64,000 nt of DNA from Camellia lanceoleosa. Taxonomy: Eukaryota; Streptophyta; Magnoliopsida; Ericales; Theaceae. Position numbers and translations under genes: made by a program. The stretch lies in assembly GCA_025200525.1 (NCBI GenBank), contig CM045768.1, positions 53,817,177 through 53,881,176 of the forward strand, written 5' to 3'. Shown one piece after another: positions 22,861-34,798 of this stretch. The stretch's first letter is position 1. Every line of letters starts with the position of its first letter. Under the pieces are notes generated by a model. It was given only the letters and a program-made list of their open reading frames with translations. It was not told the origin of the DNA and did not search any database.

Positions 22861-23500
22861 GGTTGTGCGAAACAGAGAATGAACAGACTCTGTGAGATGA
22901 CGATGGCCAAAACGAAGAAGGCCCCTTTGTTTAGTTTTAAAATAATAATTTGAGCCTTTATTTTTTTTCTATTTTTGAATTTTGAGTTTTTAAAGATAAA
23001 ATATGAATTTTAAAAATAATTTTAAAATTATTTATAGTTTTTATTTTTTGATTGATTGATTGATATATAAAATGTGAGAAGAGAGATGAGAGGGGCAAAA
23101 AAATAATTGATTGATTAATTAATAATAAAAATAATTTTAAATTATATTTTTAAACGGCAGTGCCTTATACCCCAGTGAAGTGGCGCACCCCCACTGGCTG
23201 ACAGCCTAAAAAGAAAAAAAAAGAGACTTTTTTCGGCCAATCACAGCCCTCCACCTCACTGGGGGTGCCCAGTGGGAGTATAATGCATTTTCTATTTTTA
23301 AAATAGATTTAATTAAAATATGAAAAAAATATTTATAAGTCTTATTAGGGAGACTTATGCTACATATGATCCTATTAAAAAATTTATGTTCTCATAAGTC
23401 CTGTAGAAAATTTGTTGACACATTTACTCTTAATATTAGTTGTTAATATCATAAATAATAATAAAACCATATATAGAAAATTGAATATTACCATAGATCA
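22861..23500. other. Promoter side of the FDM-type gene and AT-rich intergenic DNA
   Basis: It includes a likely promoter and, at about 23154-23294, a palindrome-like block whose ends read TGCCTTATACCCCAGTG and (complement) TGCATTATACTCCCACTG. This may be a small MITE. No gene is seen. Confidence 0.4.
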
Positions 23501-23508
23501 TATCTATA

Positions 23509-23976
23509 TAAATGTTACGCAACGTGATACCTACATAAACGTAACGTAACGCCTACATAAACGTAACGTGACACCTGTACGTAACATGACACTTATGATC
23601 TATGATAACATTCAATTTCTTATATAGGAAATTAAATGTTACCATAAATCATATCTACATAAACGTAACGTAACGTGACACCTACATAAGCATAACGTGA
23701 CACCTATGATCTATGGTAACATTATAAATCATATTTACATAAAACGTAACGTGACACCAACATAAACTAGTAACATTTTTACATTCAATTTAAAAAAATA
23801 AAAACTCATTAAGTTTGCGAAACGTAACGTGACACGTTACGTTACGTTTATGTAGATGTCACGTTACGTTTATATAGGTGTCACGTTACGTATAGATGTC
23901 ACGTTATGTTACGTTTATGTAACTGTCACATTACGTTACGTTTATGTAAGTGTCACGTCACGTTACATTTATGTAT
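23509..23976. repeat. Inverted array of CGTAACGTGACAC words
   Basis: From 23509 to about 23770 the unit ACATAAACGTAACGTGACACC recurs with gaps, including two larger units that contain TGATCTATGGTAACATT. From about 23820 to 23976 the complement, TGTCACGTTACGTTTATGTA, recurs at least six times. The switch point near 23820-23850 is itself a palindrome (AACGTAACGTGACACGTTACGTT). No ORF is present. Confidence 0.85.
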
Positions 23977-25684
23977 GATTTTGTGGAATACATTCCTATC
24001 TAAATAGAACTTGAGACTCTACAAGAAATTACACAAGATTTAGCCTAACATAAGTGTCTAAAAAATGACTTATAAATAAGTATCTCTTGTGAGTTCAAAA
24101 AAAAAATAAGTATCTCTTACAATATTTTATTGAAATAATTTAAAAATAAAATCATGGTTGGAAAAATAAATGAAACATTAACTTTTCTTTATTTTTTTTA
24201 CGAGGACGACTTCCTTATTTTGGCTAAGGATAAATTATAAACACACCTCTTAAAATTTGTTTAAATTACAAATTACTTATTGTGGTTTTAGAAATTACAT
24301 TATACCCTATAAAGTTTTTAATTTCATAACAAATAGGTTCTTTTATTAATGAATCATCAAATTAATTAATAGTTTTTAATAATGTTAAAATTTTACTTCA
24401 ATTAATAATTCAGATAATTTTATTATTATATAAGTGAACAGTTAAAATTTTTATTTTTTTCAATTAATTCTGTTGAATAAAAAATTCTGACATGGAAGTA
24501 TTTGTAATTTTTCAAATCACAAGAAGCAATTCATATTTGAAGCAAATCTCAAGAAATATATTTGTAATTTACCCTTTGGCTAATTACGTGGCGAATAATT
24601 CAGACCACCTACTCGCGCGTAGTATAATAGATATATATATACTCTCTAAGATCTGTGTTGATCTTTTATTGATTGGAGATTTAATTAAACGGTAATGTTA
24701 CATGCACCAATTAGTGTATATACTAGTGTAACAACTAGTGTTATGATATTATTATTGACCACATTTATTATACAAGTTACAAATACTCAAAATCATACAA
24801 ATAATATCACATCATCTGTTAGTACACTAGTGTGTATATTAATTGATATATATATATAGTATTATTTTTATCCTTTTTTTTTAATTCTTTATTAATTTTT
24901 TTTAAAAATATTTTTATAATTTTTTTTTCTTCTTATATAGACAAATCTAAAAAAAATAATAATAAAATTAATAAGTAAAAAAAAAGGTCTGCTATTTTTG
25001 TATTTTGGATTTTATTTTAAATTTTAAATTTTGTAAATTTTTTCGTACGTCTCATCCAGTAAAATCTAAATTAAAGTTTTTTTTTTTTTTTTTCTTTATC
25101 TCCTGTATTTGCTCAAATCAAAGCTTCCAACTAATCAAATTCACATTCTAATCAAATTTGATAAGTTCTTATAAATTTAACAATACATTCATCAAATATG
25201 CACGTAACACTAATTGTTATATGAGTGAAGAACAGTTTTACAAAAATCAAAAAATATAAAAATAGGTATTTCTATTTGTACCTAATAATAACTTAGTATA
25301 CTCAATTAAAATTTTAATTTTTATTATATCTTAATATAAATTTACTAATAAGAATAATACACATTAAATCTTAAAATAAAAAATTTATTTTTTTGATAGT
25401 ACACTCAAACTATTTATACTTATTTTTCATATCCATTTATTTTCTCCTTCAAGTTTCAATTATTTTCTCCCTATCTTCTTTTTCACTCTCAAACTCCAAT
25501 CAATCCTATCAAAATTTACCATTATCATTAATATCATTATTTTTTATTGTATTGTTACTTATAAATAAAATAAAATTTGAACAAAATTGTGACAACTAAA
25601 AATCATGTACAAATCAAAACCTCTAATTTTTTAATTTAAAATTAAACTTTTCAAGTTATTTTCTTTCGTTGAATTTCAAGTTTG
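23977..25684. other. AT-rich intergenic stretch
   Basis: It contains a possible decayed foldback near 24230-24580 and the MITE at 24707-24851. The rest is low complexity. The ORF at 25393-25599 is hydrophobic by AT composition only. Confidence 0.45.
24707..24851. repeat. Short MITE with ~44-bp inverted ends
   Basis: The left arm, CAATTAGTGTATATACTAGTG, pairs with the right arm's complement, CAATTAATATACACACTAGTG, and both arms continue to a GATATT word. It is about 145 bp long with no ORF. Confidence 0.65.
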
Positions 25685-25770
25685 CAAAAAGTTTGAATTA
25701 TTAATCCATTGTTGAATGGATGCTATAACATTCATTATCAAAGGTACATACTAGTCACCGCCAACATGAC
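25685..25770. repeat. Left copy of the ~85-bp duplication flanking the Gypsy element
   Basis: It ends CCGCCAACATGAC exactly where the left LTR begins. It matches 37029-37111 with only a handful of differences and one short indel near its start. Confidence 0.85.
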
Positions 25771-25912
25771 TTTACGGGGAGCAAATATCTGATACCACCT
25801 ATACTCCTCGCGTCCATGCTGCGCCTTCCTCCGATCGACCTACGAACATAATGAAGGTAAGCTACCCGGCAATGCCTTGCCGAAAACCCCTCTGACGGTC
25901 AAATCAACACCC

Positions 25913-25943
<31 letters not shown>

Positions 25944-26514
25944 AGAGAGGACAATGTGTTAGTGTTTTTCTTACAGAAGATGTTCATGGTGGGTGCAGTC
26001 ATGTTTATATATCTTCTGAGTGCACTTTCGCGCCCATTCCTCTTGGGACGCGTGGACCTGCCCTCCTACTTGTCAGCGCAAATTAAACTCCACCTAACCC
26101 AACCGCCGAACGGTGTTGGCACGAACAAACAGCCCGGTGGCACTGAATCGAGCTCCGGTATGACCGCAATATAGTCGAGGTGTGCAAGGCTTTAAACCGA
26201 TCTCTGTTATGACCGAGCTCAATAGCCCTCCGCTATGACCGAGCTTAATAGCCCTCCGTTATGACCGAGCCTTCCGTTATGACTGAACCCTTGCTCGGTT
26301 GGATTGATCTACGAAGGATCTTGCAAGCCGATCTTAACGAGCAAATAACGCGAACCGGGATGACAGAGGAAATTATCCTGGCCAAACTAGACCAGGGCTT
26401 TAATCGAGCACACTGTCCCTAGATTGGCCAAACCAAGCTCAGCCCAAACATGCTTAGACCAAGTTCAGCCTGTTTGTTACCGCGGCCGAAAACCGAATTA
26501 TGAAGCCTCTCTCA
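25771..26514 (-). repeat. 3' LTR of the Gypsy element
   Basis: Matches 36291-37028 along its length. On the minus strand it starts TGAGAGAGGCTTC and ends near CTCCCCG. Differences from the 5' LTR include loss of a short CCATGCCAAG segment near 25986. It carries a (GA)n tract (about 25915-25939) and a TATA-like box on the minus strand (ATATATAAA, 26004-26012). Confidence 0.9.
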
Positions 26515-26530
26515 TAATTTCCCCTTAATT
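26515..26530 (-). promoter_or_regulatory. Polypurine tract of the Gypsy element
   Basis: On the minus strand AATTAAGGGGAAATTA lies directly before the 3' LTR, where the plus-strand primer is expected. Confidence 0.55.
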
Positions 26531-27564
26531 CCGCTCGCGCTAACGTGACTGGGATTACACACTCCGACCGAGGTCACTCCATTGCCCGGCCTTATACCGC
26601 AAACCATTCACCGTGATAAGTCCCATGCTCAGTCTATTGACTTGCTCGGTCGGCGCATTGACTTTCCAACCTATCTTTTCAGTACTGTCGCCACCGTCAT
26701 TTCAGACACGTGTCGTGCTCTCATTGGCCTCGAGCAGCCAACCCAGCAGCATCACGCTGCCTCTTCACATTTCAATTTTGGCGCCTCTTCTTTATTCTTA
26801 TACCTGTCGTCCTTCCTCTCATTTCACTTCTTGCTCTGTTTATCTTCAGCTTCAAAACCACCCTGCGAAAAGGAGCTCTCGCCCTCACTCATTCTATTGA
26901 GATTGAAGTATCCTAGCAAGCCCATTCTTTATCTTCGTCGTCACTAGGGGCCCCGTCCCACTGCTTCGAGCCTCCGTTCGTGTCCTAACCTGTAAGTCTT
27001 CGACTCTGCTCTTCACCTGTTACTCTTGTTTTCACTGTATAATCGGGCCATTGGCTATCATAGTTGAGTCTAGGGCACAAAGACAGTAGGCTTTAGGACT
27101 TCGAGCGAAGTCAGCCTAGGATGTGACCCCAAAAACCATTTATGCCCCTTTTCTCTCAACTGTTCATCATAATCTGTGATGAACACGTGAGGATTTGGGA
27201 TAGACCGAGCTTTATGTTATTGTTTGATCCAAAAATCATAAGTGAACCGAGCAAGTTCCAAGTTTGTAGGACTTAGGAGAGAACCAAATTAAGAAAACTT
27301 TGGGACGCTCGACCGAGCTAATATCTGGTTCGCTTCAAGTGATCGAGCTATTGGTCTCATCCAATAAGACCGAGGTGCTATTGCGCTCAAAATAACCGGG
27401 CTGAACTCAAGCTCGTTTGCGTGACCGCGCTACCACTTACACTTGGCTTTTAACTGTAGAGTCCTAGGGGACTAGACACCAACACAAGGGCTCCCAAAGA
27501 CCGAGCAGCAGCCGTACAAAATTTATTCAAACCAACACCGTCGAGCTGAACTAGCCGGTCACTC
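26531..27564 (+). other. Region between the 3' LTR and the antisense ORF
   Basis: GC-richer than the flanks and dense in GACCGAGCT-type words. A CT-rich stretch (26790-26990) followed by CCTGTAAGTC (about 26990) looks like a leader with a splice donor for a plus-strand transcript. The overlapping ORFs at 26582-26947 lie in this stretch in three frames and do not look like real proteins. Confidence 0.35.
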
Positions 27565-29250
27565 ATGGGGCACTACCGATTTCTTGTAGACAAGCTAGGC
27601 GCCCTTGCCGTGTTTCACGAGAATTACAGTGTCCCCGCCGACGTACACCTTGAGCTCGGCGAAGAGGGCATAAATCTATGGGGTAGATTAGAATCTTGCC
27701 CCTTCACCGTACTGAGCAAAATCGAGGGCGAGTTGTGTTTCCCGGTTCAACCCCTCATGTGCGAATTCTTGAGAAGAACTGGGCTAGCACCCACCCAAAT
27801 GTCTACCAACACATACAGAATTATAAACGGCGTGGCCGAGCTGAACAATCACCTTGGTTTAAACCTGGGCCTAGCCGAGATCTTACGTTAATATACGCTC
27901 GGTCAAACAAAAGACAGCTTCAACTACTATCTAAAAATAAGGTTGGGAAGAGAGAGATTAGTGACTGGCATGCCAGATAAAGACATAAACGACGACGATT
28001 TTTTTTGAGTGACCGGTAACTACGAAACGGCTAACGTGCCTGGTTGGTACATCAGCAAGAATTTCGGTTCATCTTGTAAGCTTATTTTCCTAACTGATCT
28101 CTTTCAAGTAGATTGTTCGTGCTGAGCTAATCATTTTTCTTTCTTTTGCAGCTATTGAAGAACTATAAGCAAACTACCAATATCCCAACAAAGAAGCGAT
28201 CAGGGCCTTGCTGAGATACCGGTGCCGAGACTGCCATGATCTCCTCAGCTACGTCCCCTCCTACCGCTATTTAGCACCGCGCAAGAGTAAGGTCACAGAC
28301 TTTCTTCGGGCTCCATCTCCCCCTCCTAATCTAAGTCTACCCGACGTGCCCCTTATACGACTGACCGAGGAAAAAGAAATGGTAAAAATGAGCAGGAGCA
28401 GGATCAAGAACCTGATTACCGCTACCTTAATCGAGATTCCAAGCATGCCACCTCCAGCTCTATTCGTCGGTCAGAGCTCTGGGACCATAATTGCTATGGC
28501 TTCCTCAGCCGCCCCCACTGAGTCCCACCGAGCTGGAAAGAGAGCCCGGTCGGCTGACCCCTCAGCCGAGCTTGTTGTCGAACTAAGCATTGAACAAACG
28601 ACGTAGGAGGCCGAGCCAGCTGCAGCGTAGAAGCTGGAGTTCAAACGTCGGGGCAAGGAGATCCCGGTTACCGCTTTTGTCAAGGGTGACAAGGAGCACC
28701 TCCTTGCCCCCGACTTATCGAAGGCATTGCTTTTGCTTTTGCTTTTGCTGAGCTTGGCCGAGCTAAGGTTTCACTTAAAATGGCCAACGTTGACAACGCC
28801 AGACTTCTTGGCCAGCTTGGCATGGCCGAGCAAGAGAGGGATGAGCTGAAGGCCCAACTCGTAGCCGAAAAATAAGCGAAGAAGGCTACTGTGGACGAGG
28901 GCAACAATCTCGGTCTCAAGGAGGCCGAGGAAAACTATACCAAGCAAGTTGAAGCCACCAAGGACATCTACTTCAAGTCCGGTTGAAAGGCCGCTTGCGA
29001 AAAACTCGGCCAAGGATCTGAGACCGAGGTGTTCGCTTCTCCTCCCCCCGCCTTCCTGCCGGTCTACCTGATTCCTTACACCAACGAAATCTTCAATGCT
29101 TTGTAAGAAGAGGTAGAAAAAGAGGCCGAGGCCGAGGACGAGGGTAGCCAGCAGGAGCTCGGCGAAAAGGAAAAGGCTGCTGTTGTAGACCTAGAGGTCG
29201 CGACAGAAGGAGTTGGAGATGAGTTTGCCGACCTCTCCCCGTTAGCGTAG
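27565..29250 (+). pseudogene. Antisense ORF of the Gypsy element, disrupted, with one apparent intron
   Basis: Coding-like sequence on the strand opposite gag-pol. It starts MGHYRFLVDK, with later stretches such as VTGNYETANVPGWYISKNFG. An intron is suggested at 28076-28151 (CTT|GTAAGC ... TTTTGCAG|CTATTG), across which the frame continues to NYQYPNKEAIRALLRYR. A Pro-rich and charged region follows, then a Glu/Lys/Ala-rich coiled-coil-like part (MAEQERDELKAQL) and an acidic tail ending near 29250. Stops and frame changes (27889, 28125 region, 28603, 28873, 28984, 29103) break it. Tat-lineage elements are known to carry extra ORFs, some antisense, between integrase and the 3' LTR. The N-terminal part recalls the plant 'putative gypsy type transposon' family. 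Function unknown. Confidence 0.6.
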
Positions 29251-29469
29251 TTTCGACTTGTCTCCTTTGATTTTTGTTTGAATTTTTGTAACCGGGCTAC
29301 AAGCCCTACCATATGTATCGAATTTTTCCATCAATGAAAAGTTCTCATTTCGCACATACTCTTGCAATGTCTGCTGTAGTTTTCATTTTAACCGCGCTAT
29401 TCTTAATAGAGCCGAGAAGATTATCTCGGTCTTAGAAAACAAAGTCTTGTTGGCACTATGTAAACAAAG

Positions 29470-30090
29470 CCATCCATGCATATAGCTGGGGTAAACATCT
29501 CAGTTAAATCCTTGAATTGAATAGGTTATCGACTCCGCAAACCGAGATAAAACATCTCGGCAAAAATACTGGAGTTGGACAATCTTCAACTCCACTAGCC
29601 GAGATAAAACATCACGGCGAAAATACTGGAGTTGAACAAATCATCAACTTCACTAGCCGAGATAAAACATTTCAGCTAAAATTCTAGAGTTGAACAAATC
29701 ATTAACTCTCTAGCCGAGACAAAACATCTCGGCTAAAATTCTAGAGTTGAGCAGATCATCAACTCTCTAGCCGGGGTAAAACATCTTAGCTAAAATTCTA
29801 GGGTTGAGCAAATCATCAACTCTTTTAGCCAGGGTAAATCATCTCGACTAAAACCTCAGAGTTGAGCAAATCATTAACTCTTTTAGTCGGGGTAAATCAT
29901 TTCGGCTGAAAGCTCAGAGTTGAGCAAATCATCAACTCTTTTAGCTAGGGTAAATCATCTCGGCTAAAAAGCTCAGAGTTAAGCAAATCATCAACCCTTT
30001 TAGTCGGGGTAACACATCTCGACTACAACCTCAGAGTTGAGCAAATCATCAACTCTTTTAGTCGGGGTAAATCATCTCGGCTTTAGACGT
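29470..30090. repeat. Minisatellite, about eleven units of 57-59 bp, each with two hairpins
   Basis: Each unit has AGCCGAGATAAAACATCTCGGCT (or a variant such as GTCGGGGTAAATCATCTCGGC) and then GAGTTGAGCAAATCATCAACTC, both self-complementary around a 5-8 base loop. Units drift from GAGATAAAACATC at the left to GGGGTAAATCATC at the right. It lies between the antisense ORF and integrase, so it falls in the 3' untranslated part of both transcripts. Confidence 0.9.
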
Positions 30091-30425
30091 GTTTACCCAT
30101 CGTTTACTACATTACTTCGAACACAAAAAACTTCTTAAGTAGAAACAATTCATTTATATTACATTGGCAAATGGGGTATTACATTCAGAGATAAAAGAGG
30201 AAACTTGTCCCTTCACAAAAAATTACACACAAAAGATTAAGACTAAAAATAATACAGTTTGAGATTGGCCGCATTCCATGGCTGAGGTATGCTTTTGCCA
30301 CCCAAGTCCTCTATGTGGTATGCCCCCTTGCCCGCCAGACCGATTATCTTGTAAGGCCCTTTCCAGTTTGCCTCTAGCTTGCCTTTGCGCAGCACCAGTG
30401 TGTTGCCCATCACCTTCCTTAAAAC

Positions 30426-31481
30426 CTAGTCCCCGACTTTAAGCGGTCTGGGGTGCACTGCTTTGTTGTACTTTCTGGACAATTCCTGTTGACATGCGAC
30501 CACGTGGATTAACGCCTTTTCTCGGTGTTCGTTAGCTAGGTCCAATTCCAGGGCAATGGCTTCAAAGTTCAGCTCGGGCTCAAAATTTTCGCTGCGGATG
30601 GTGGGCATGCCGATCTTCAATGGAATGACCGCCTCCATGCCATATGCTAGGGCAAAAAGGGTCTCCCCGGTCGAGCGTCTCGAGGTCGTCTGATATGCCC
30701 AAAGGACACTAAGGAGTTCCTCGGCCCATTTGCTTTTGGCTTGCTCTAACCTTTTCCTCAACCCATCAAAAATGGTCTTGTTTGATGTTTCGACTTGGGC
30801 GTTGGACTGCGGGTAGGTCGGGGTGCAATTGTAAAATTCTATCTTCAATTCCTCACAAAATCCTTTGAACAGCCGTCCATCAAACTGGGTGTTATTATCA
30901 GAAATCAAAGCCTTGGGGACGCCAAACCATGTTATTACATTCTGCCAAACAAATCGATTGATGTCCTTTTTTTTTTTATGGTTGTTAAGGGCTCAGCTTT
31001 CAACCCACTTGGTGAAGTAATCTGTAGTTGCAATGAAGAACTTCCGGTTGCCTGGCGCTGTCGGGAGTGGTCCTACTATGTCCAGCCTCCACATTGCGAA
31101 AGACTAAGGGCTTGTGAGGGGAAGAAGTTCTCTAGCCGGCTGGTGAATTTGGTGGGTGAACTTTTGACATTTTTCGCATTTTCTAACATATTTCTGCACA
31201 TCCGCTTGTAAGCACAGCCACTAGTATCCTTGCGAAATAGCGCAGTAGGCTAAAGATCTCCCTCCAATGTGACTTCCACACATGGCCTCATGGATCTCGT
31301 AGAGGAAAGCTTCCATGCTATTTGGATGAACACACTTGAAGTACGGACCGGTGAATAACTTCTTATACAAAGCACTAGACGGAGAGAGCCAAAACCGCTC
31401 TGACTTCACCCAGATTTTATGTATTTTTTTTTTGTCGGCCGGAAAGGTCTGTTCTTTTAGGAAAAGAATGATAGGGTCCAT
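30426..31481 (-). pseudogene. Gypsy integrase region
   Basis: The upstream ORF (31481-31221) covers the N-terminal zinc-binding area, with HEAMCGSHIGGRS. The downstream ORF (30908-30426) covers the second half of the catalytic core (ISDNNTQFDGRLF, then TPTYPQSNAQVETSNKTI with the conserved Glu) and the C-terminal HPRPLKVGD motif. The part between is broken by stops and a T-run near 30967. In active relatives this enzyme inserts the DNA copy into the chromosome. Confidence 0.85.
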
Positions 31482-31661
31482 CTAAGAAGGACCAAGCTTA
31501 GTGCAAAATACTTTCGTCTGCTCTGAGTCCTCAATGCTAGGTCTTGGAAGGAACTCAATCAGGAGAGGGCTGGGAGTTGATTTGTCGAACATGGAAGCTA
31601 AACCGGCCAACTCATCTGCTCGGCCGTTTTCTTCACAACCAATTTGTTGGACCCTTATTGC

Positions 31662-31922
31662 TTAGAATTCTTTGATGTGTTCTCTCATTAGAGCTTGGTA
31701 TTTGGCCATTTTATCATCTTTGGTTTTGTACACTCCAGACACTTGGTTTACAACGAGTTGAGAGTCGCTGTAGACCATCAACTCGGATGCGTGCAATTGG
31801 AGAGCGCTTTTAAGTTCGGCCAATAGTGTTTCGTACTCAGCCTCATTGTTTGACGCTTGGAATCCGAGTGTGATCGAGTGTTCGATGGTTAGGTCGTCCG
31901 GTGATATCAAAACTATGCCCAA
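31662..31922 (-). pseudogene. Second (archaeal-type) RNase H of the Gypsy element
   Basis: The minus-strand ORF has [19 protein letters not shown] and [14 protein letters not shown], the Glu and Asp motifs of the aRNH domain acquired by the Tat lineage. It lies between the first RNase H and integrase, as expected. Between 31923 and 32400 the linker is degenerate. Confidence 0.75.
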
Positions 31923-32402
31923 CCCGGCGCCGTGCCAATTTGAGGCGCCATCTACAAAAAAATTTCACATTTCACCTATGTAAAGTTTTCAACATTTTGA
32001 GGGATCTTGGGAGGCTTGAAGGTTGAGGGGACCATGGTCGCCCGGCTGCTCGGCTATTTTTACTACAAGTTGGCCACTGACAATTTCAACAGACAGGTCT
32101 TCATCCCCCCTCAACGATGCAGCGCCGAACCCGACGGGTTGACTTGTTATTCCCAAATCCATCGTCGCATTGCCGGGCCGGAGTACACTTTCAACTGAAG
32201 GATCTGGGGACGGGTGCGCAAGTTTCGTGTCGCTAACATCACTTTGTTGTGCAATTTCCGTTGCACTTATATTCTTCACCTCGGCTGCCGCGGTAAGATC
32301 CACCGGGCATATCGGGTGAATTGCATGCGAGAATTTAGCAACAAAGTCGGCCAATGCTTGGGCTTTGATGGCGGTCCGAGGTTGAAACTTGACGTCGAAT
32401 TG

Positions 32403-33961
32403 TCATAATTTGATTGCCGATTTTAGAATTTGGCCGGAGAAATCCGCCCGTTCAAATAAGGCTTTCAGAGGGAATTCGTTTAACACCACGATTGTATGAG
32501 CGTGAAAGTACTGCGCCAATTTCTTGGAGGCCATCATTAGCGCTAAAGCAAGTTTTTCTACCGGCAAGTACCTCGACTCTGCTGGTAGCAAGGTTTTGCT
32601 CACTTAAAAGATCAGAAGATGTTGGATGCCTTTTGCCCGGACAAGCACCGCACTAACTGCATGTTGGGAAACAGCCAGATAAAGGTATAGTTCTTCGCTG
32701 AGCTTGGGTGTCACCAAGAGTGAGCAGAAGACAAATACGCCTTGAGCTCGGCCAAAGCCCTATCACATTCTTCGTTCCATGAAAACTTGGACTTCAAGGC
32801 TTGAAAGAAAGGGCGGCAACGATCTGATGACCGGCTTATGAATCGATTAAGAGCGGCTGTCATACTGGCAAGATGCTGCACGTCCTTTGCCGAGTTGGGC
32901 TGCTTTAATTCTTGTATGACTCTGATTTGTGAGGGGTTCGCTTTGATGCCTCGATTGGTGACTAAGAAGCCTAGGAATTTTCCTGATCCCACTCCAAAGG
33001 CACACTTCGACGCATTCAGGTGAGGCTTATGTTGTTTAAGAATGGCGAACATTTCGGCTAGGTCGGACAAATGGTCAGCCTACTGCTTGTTTTTGACCAC
33101 CATGTCGTCGATGTAAGCTTCCATCGTGCGACCTAGCAGAGGGACGAACATCTTGGTCACCATCCTTTGGAAAGTTGCCCCGGCGTTCTTCAAACCAAAA
33201 GGCATGACTCTATAGCAGAGCAATCCCCTTAGGGTCGTAAACGAGGTTATCTCACGATCGGGTGCATGCATGGCGATCTGGTGATAACCGCGATAGGTAT
33301 CTAAGAAACTGAGCCGGTTATGTCCGGCTGTAAGATCCACCAGCTAGTCTATTCTGGACAGAGGAAAACTATCTTTAGGGCAAGCTCGGTTGACTGTCTT
33401 GTAATCAACGCAAACTTGCCACTTCCCATTCTTCTTGGGTACTATGACCGTGTTTGAAACCCACCGAGGGTAGTGCACTTCCTGGATTGCCCTAGCTTCT
33501 AGCAGGTTCTTGACTTTCTCTGTGACTACCTCAACGTGATGAAGGGCTGATCTCCTCGTTCTTTGAATGACAGAACGCGCATCCAGGAAGACATTAAGTT
33601 GGTGGCAAATAAAACTTGGATCAATGCCGGGCATGTCGTATAACGTCCATGCAAAGACTTCGATATTCCTTACCAAGAACTCCACCATCTCGGTTCTTTC
33701 TTGCGTGGTCAAGCCAGATCCCAGCAAAAAGAACTTGTTAGGATTTTCTATGTCGATCCGCACCTCCACCAACTCTTCAACAGCTTTTTCCTCAGCCCTA
33801 GTGCCTACGTCATCTAGGACACTTTGGTCTTTTGGACCTTCGATCATTTGCACGAAGCCTTTGGCAACTCGGTTCCCATGTACTGCCACGAAACACTGCT
33901 TCGCCATGACTTGATCACCCCAAATCTTCTCTACTTCCCCCGTAGCCGAGGAGAACCTCAT
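32403..33961 (-). pseudogene. Gypsy reverse transcriptase and first RNase H
   Basis: RT motifs in order: WVSNTVIVPKKNGKWQVCVDY (33480 region), FLDTYRGYHQIAMHAPD, CYRVMPFGLKNAGATFQRM, and the catalytic YIDDMVVK near 33105. Then follow the thumb/connection part ([17 protein letters not shown], 32711-33070) and an RNase H-like part (LPVEKLALALMMASKKLAQYF, 32403-32603). Stops near 33341 and 33071 and a damaged segment at 32604-32710 break it. Confidence 0.9.
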
Positions 33962-34174
33962 GACCTAGTGGTAGGTTGACGCTACTACCTGCATGGCGTA
34001 AAGCCATCCTCTACCAAGGATCAGATTGTATGTGGACGGCACCTTCAATACCTAGAACTCCACCTATTTGACCACGAATCTGGCTTTGACCGGTAGGATT
34101 ATCTTTCCCATTGGCCACTCCGGTTGTGAGTTAAAACCAACCAGTGGTGAAGTTACCGGAGCCAAGTCTGTATC

Positions 34175-34798
34175 TTAGAGTTTGAGTTGGTTGAAGGCGT
34201 CATAATACATGATCTCGACCGAGCTGCCTTGGTTGATTAAGATGCGCTTAATATCGAAGTCCCTAACGCGAAGGGTGACCACCAGGGCATCATTGTGGGG
34301 TATTTGAATGCGCTCGAGATCCCTACTTGAAAAGCTTATCACATTTTTCTCCTCAATCTTGCCTCTTTTGATCGCGGGCTGGACTAACAAAACTTTCCTC
34401 ATATGTTCCGCTTTCTTAATCATTCCTCGGAGCTTGTATACCCGCGCCGGCTCTATTATACCATGGATCACATTGACCACTCCTTGGGGGGGTGCCTCTA
34501 GGTCATCCGAACCACTTGGCTTAGCCAGTGCGTGGTGCGCGGCCCTAACACCCCCATCGATGTAACGGTCCAAGTGACCGGTTACAACTAACTCCTCCAA
34601 GTGCTGCTTCAGGGGCAAACAACCCTCTGTCCGATGCCCTCGCTCCCTATGAAATGTGTAGCGGTATCGCAGATTGAAGCCCTTTTGCGCATCGCCTAAC
34701 TTAGCGAGAAACCAAACATAAACCTCGTCGCGAATTTCACTAAGTATGCGGTAGATTGGAATTTTAAAAACCGTGGTGATGCCCGTCCGAGCTTTCAA
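34175..34798 (-). pseudogene. Gypsy gag end and protease
   Basis: A degenerate zinc-knuckle-like stretch (FHRERGHRTEGC, first Cys lost) is followed by a linker and the protease motif ILINQGSSVEIMYYD near 34205. In active relatives the active site is Asp-x-Gly-Ser-Ser; here the Asp position reads Asn (INQGSS), so the enzyme would be dead even apart from the stops. The region 33962-34174 continues the protease in broken frames. Confidence 0.8.

Noticed and set aside
26582..26947. Three overlapping plus-strand ORFs inside the Gypsy element
   Set aside because: Three frames are open over the same CT-rich stretch; composition explains them. A leader region is more likely.
29470..30090. Possible CRISPR-like array
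   Set aside because: The units are contiguous repeats with no unique spacers, in a plant retrotransposon; it is a minisatellite.
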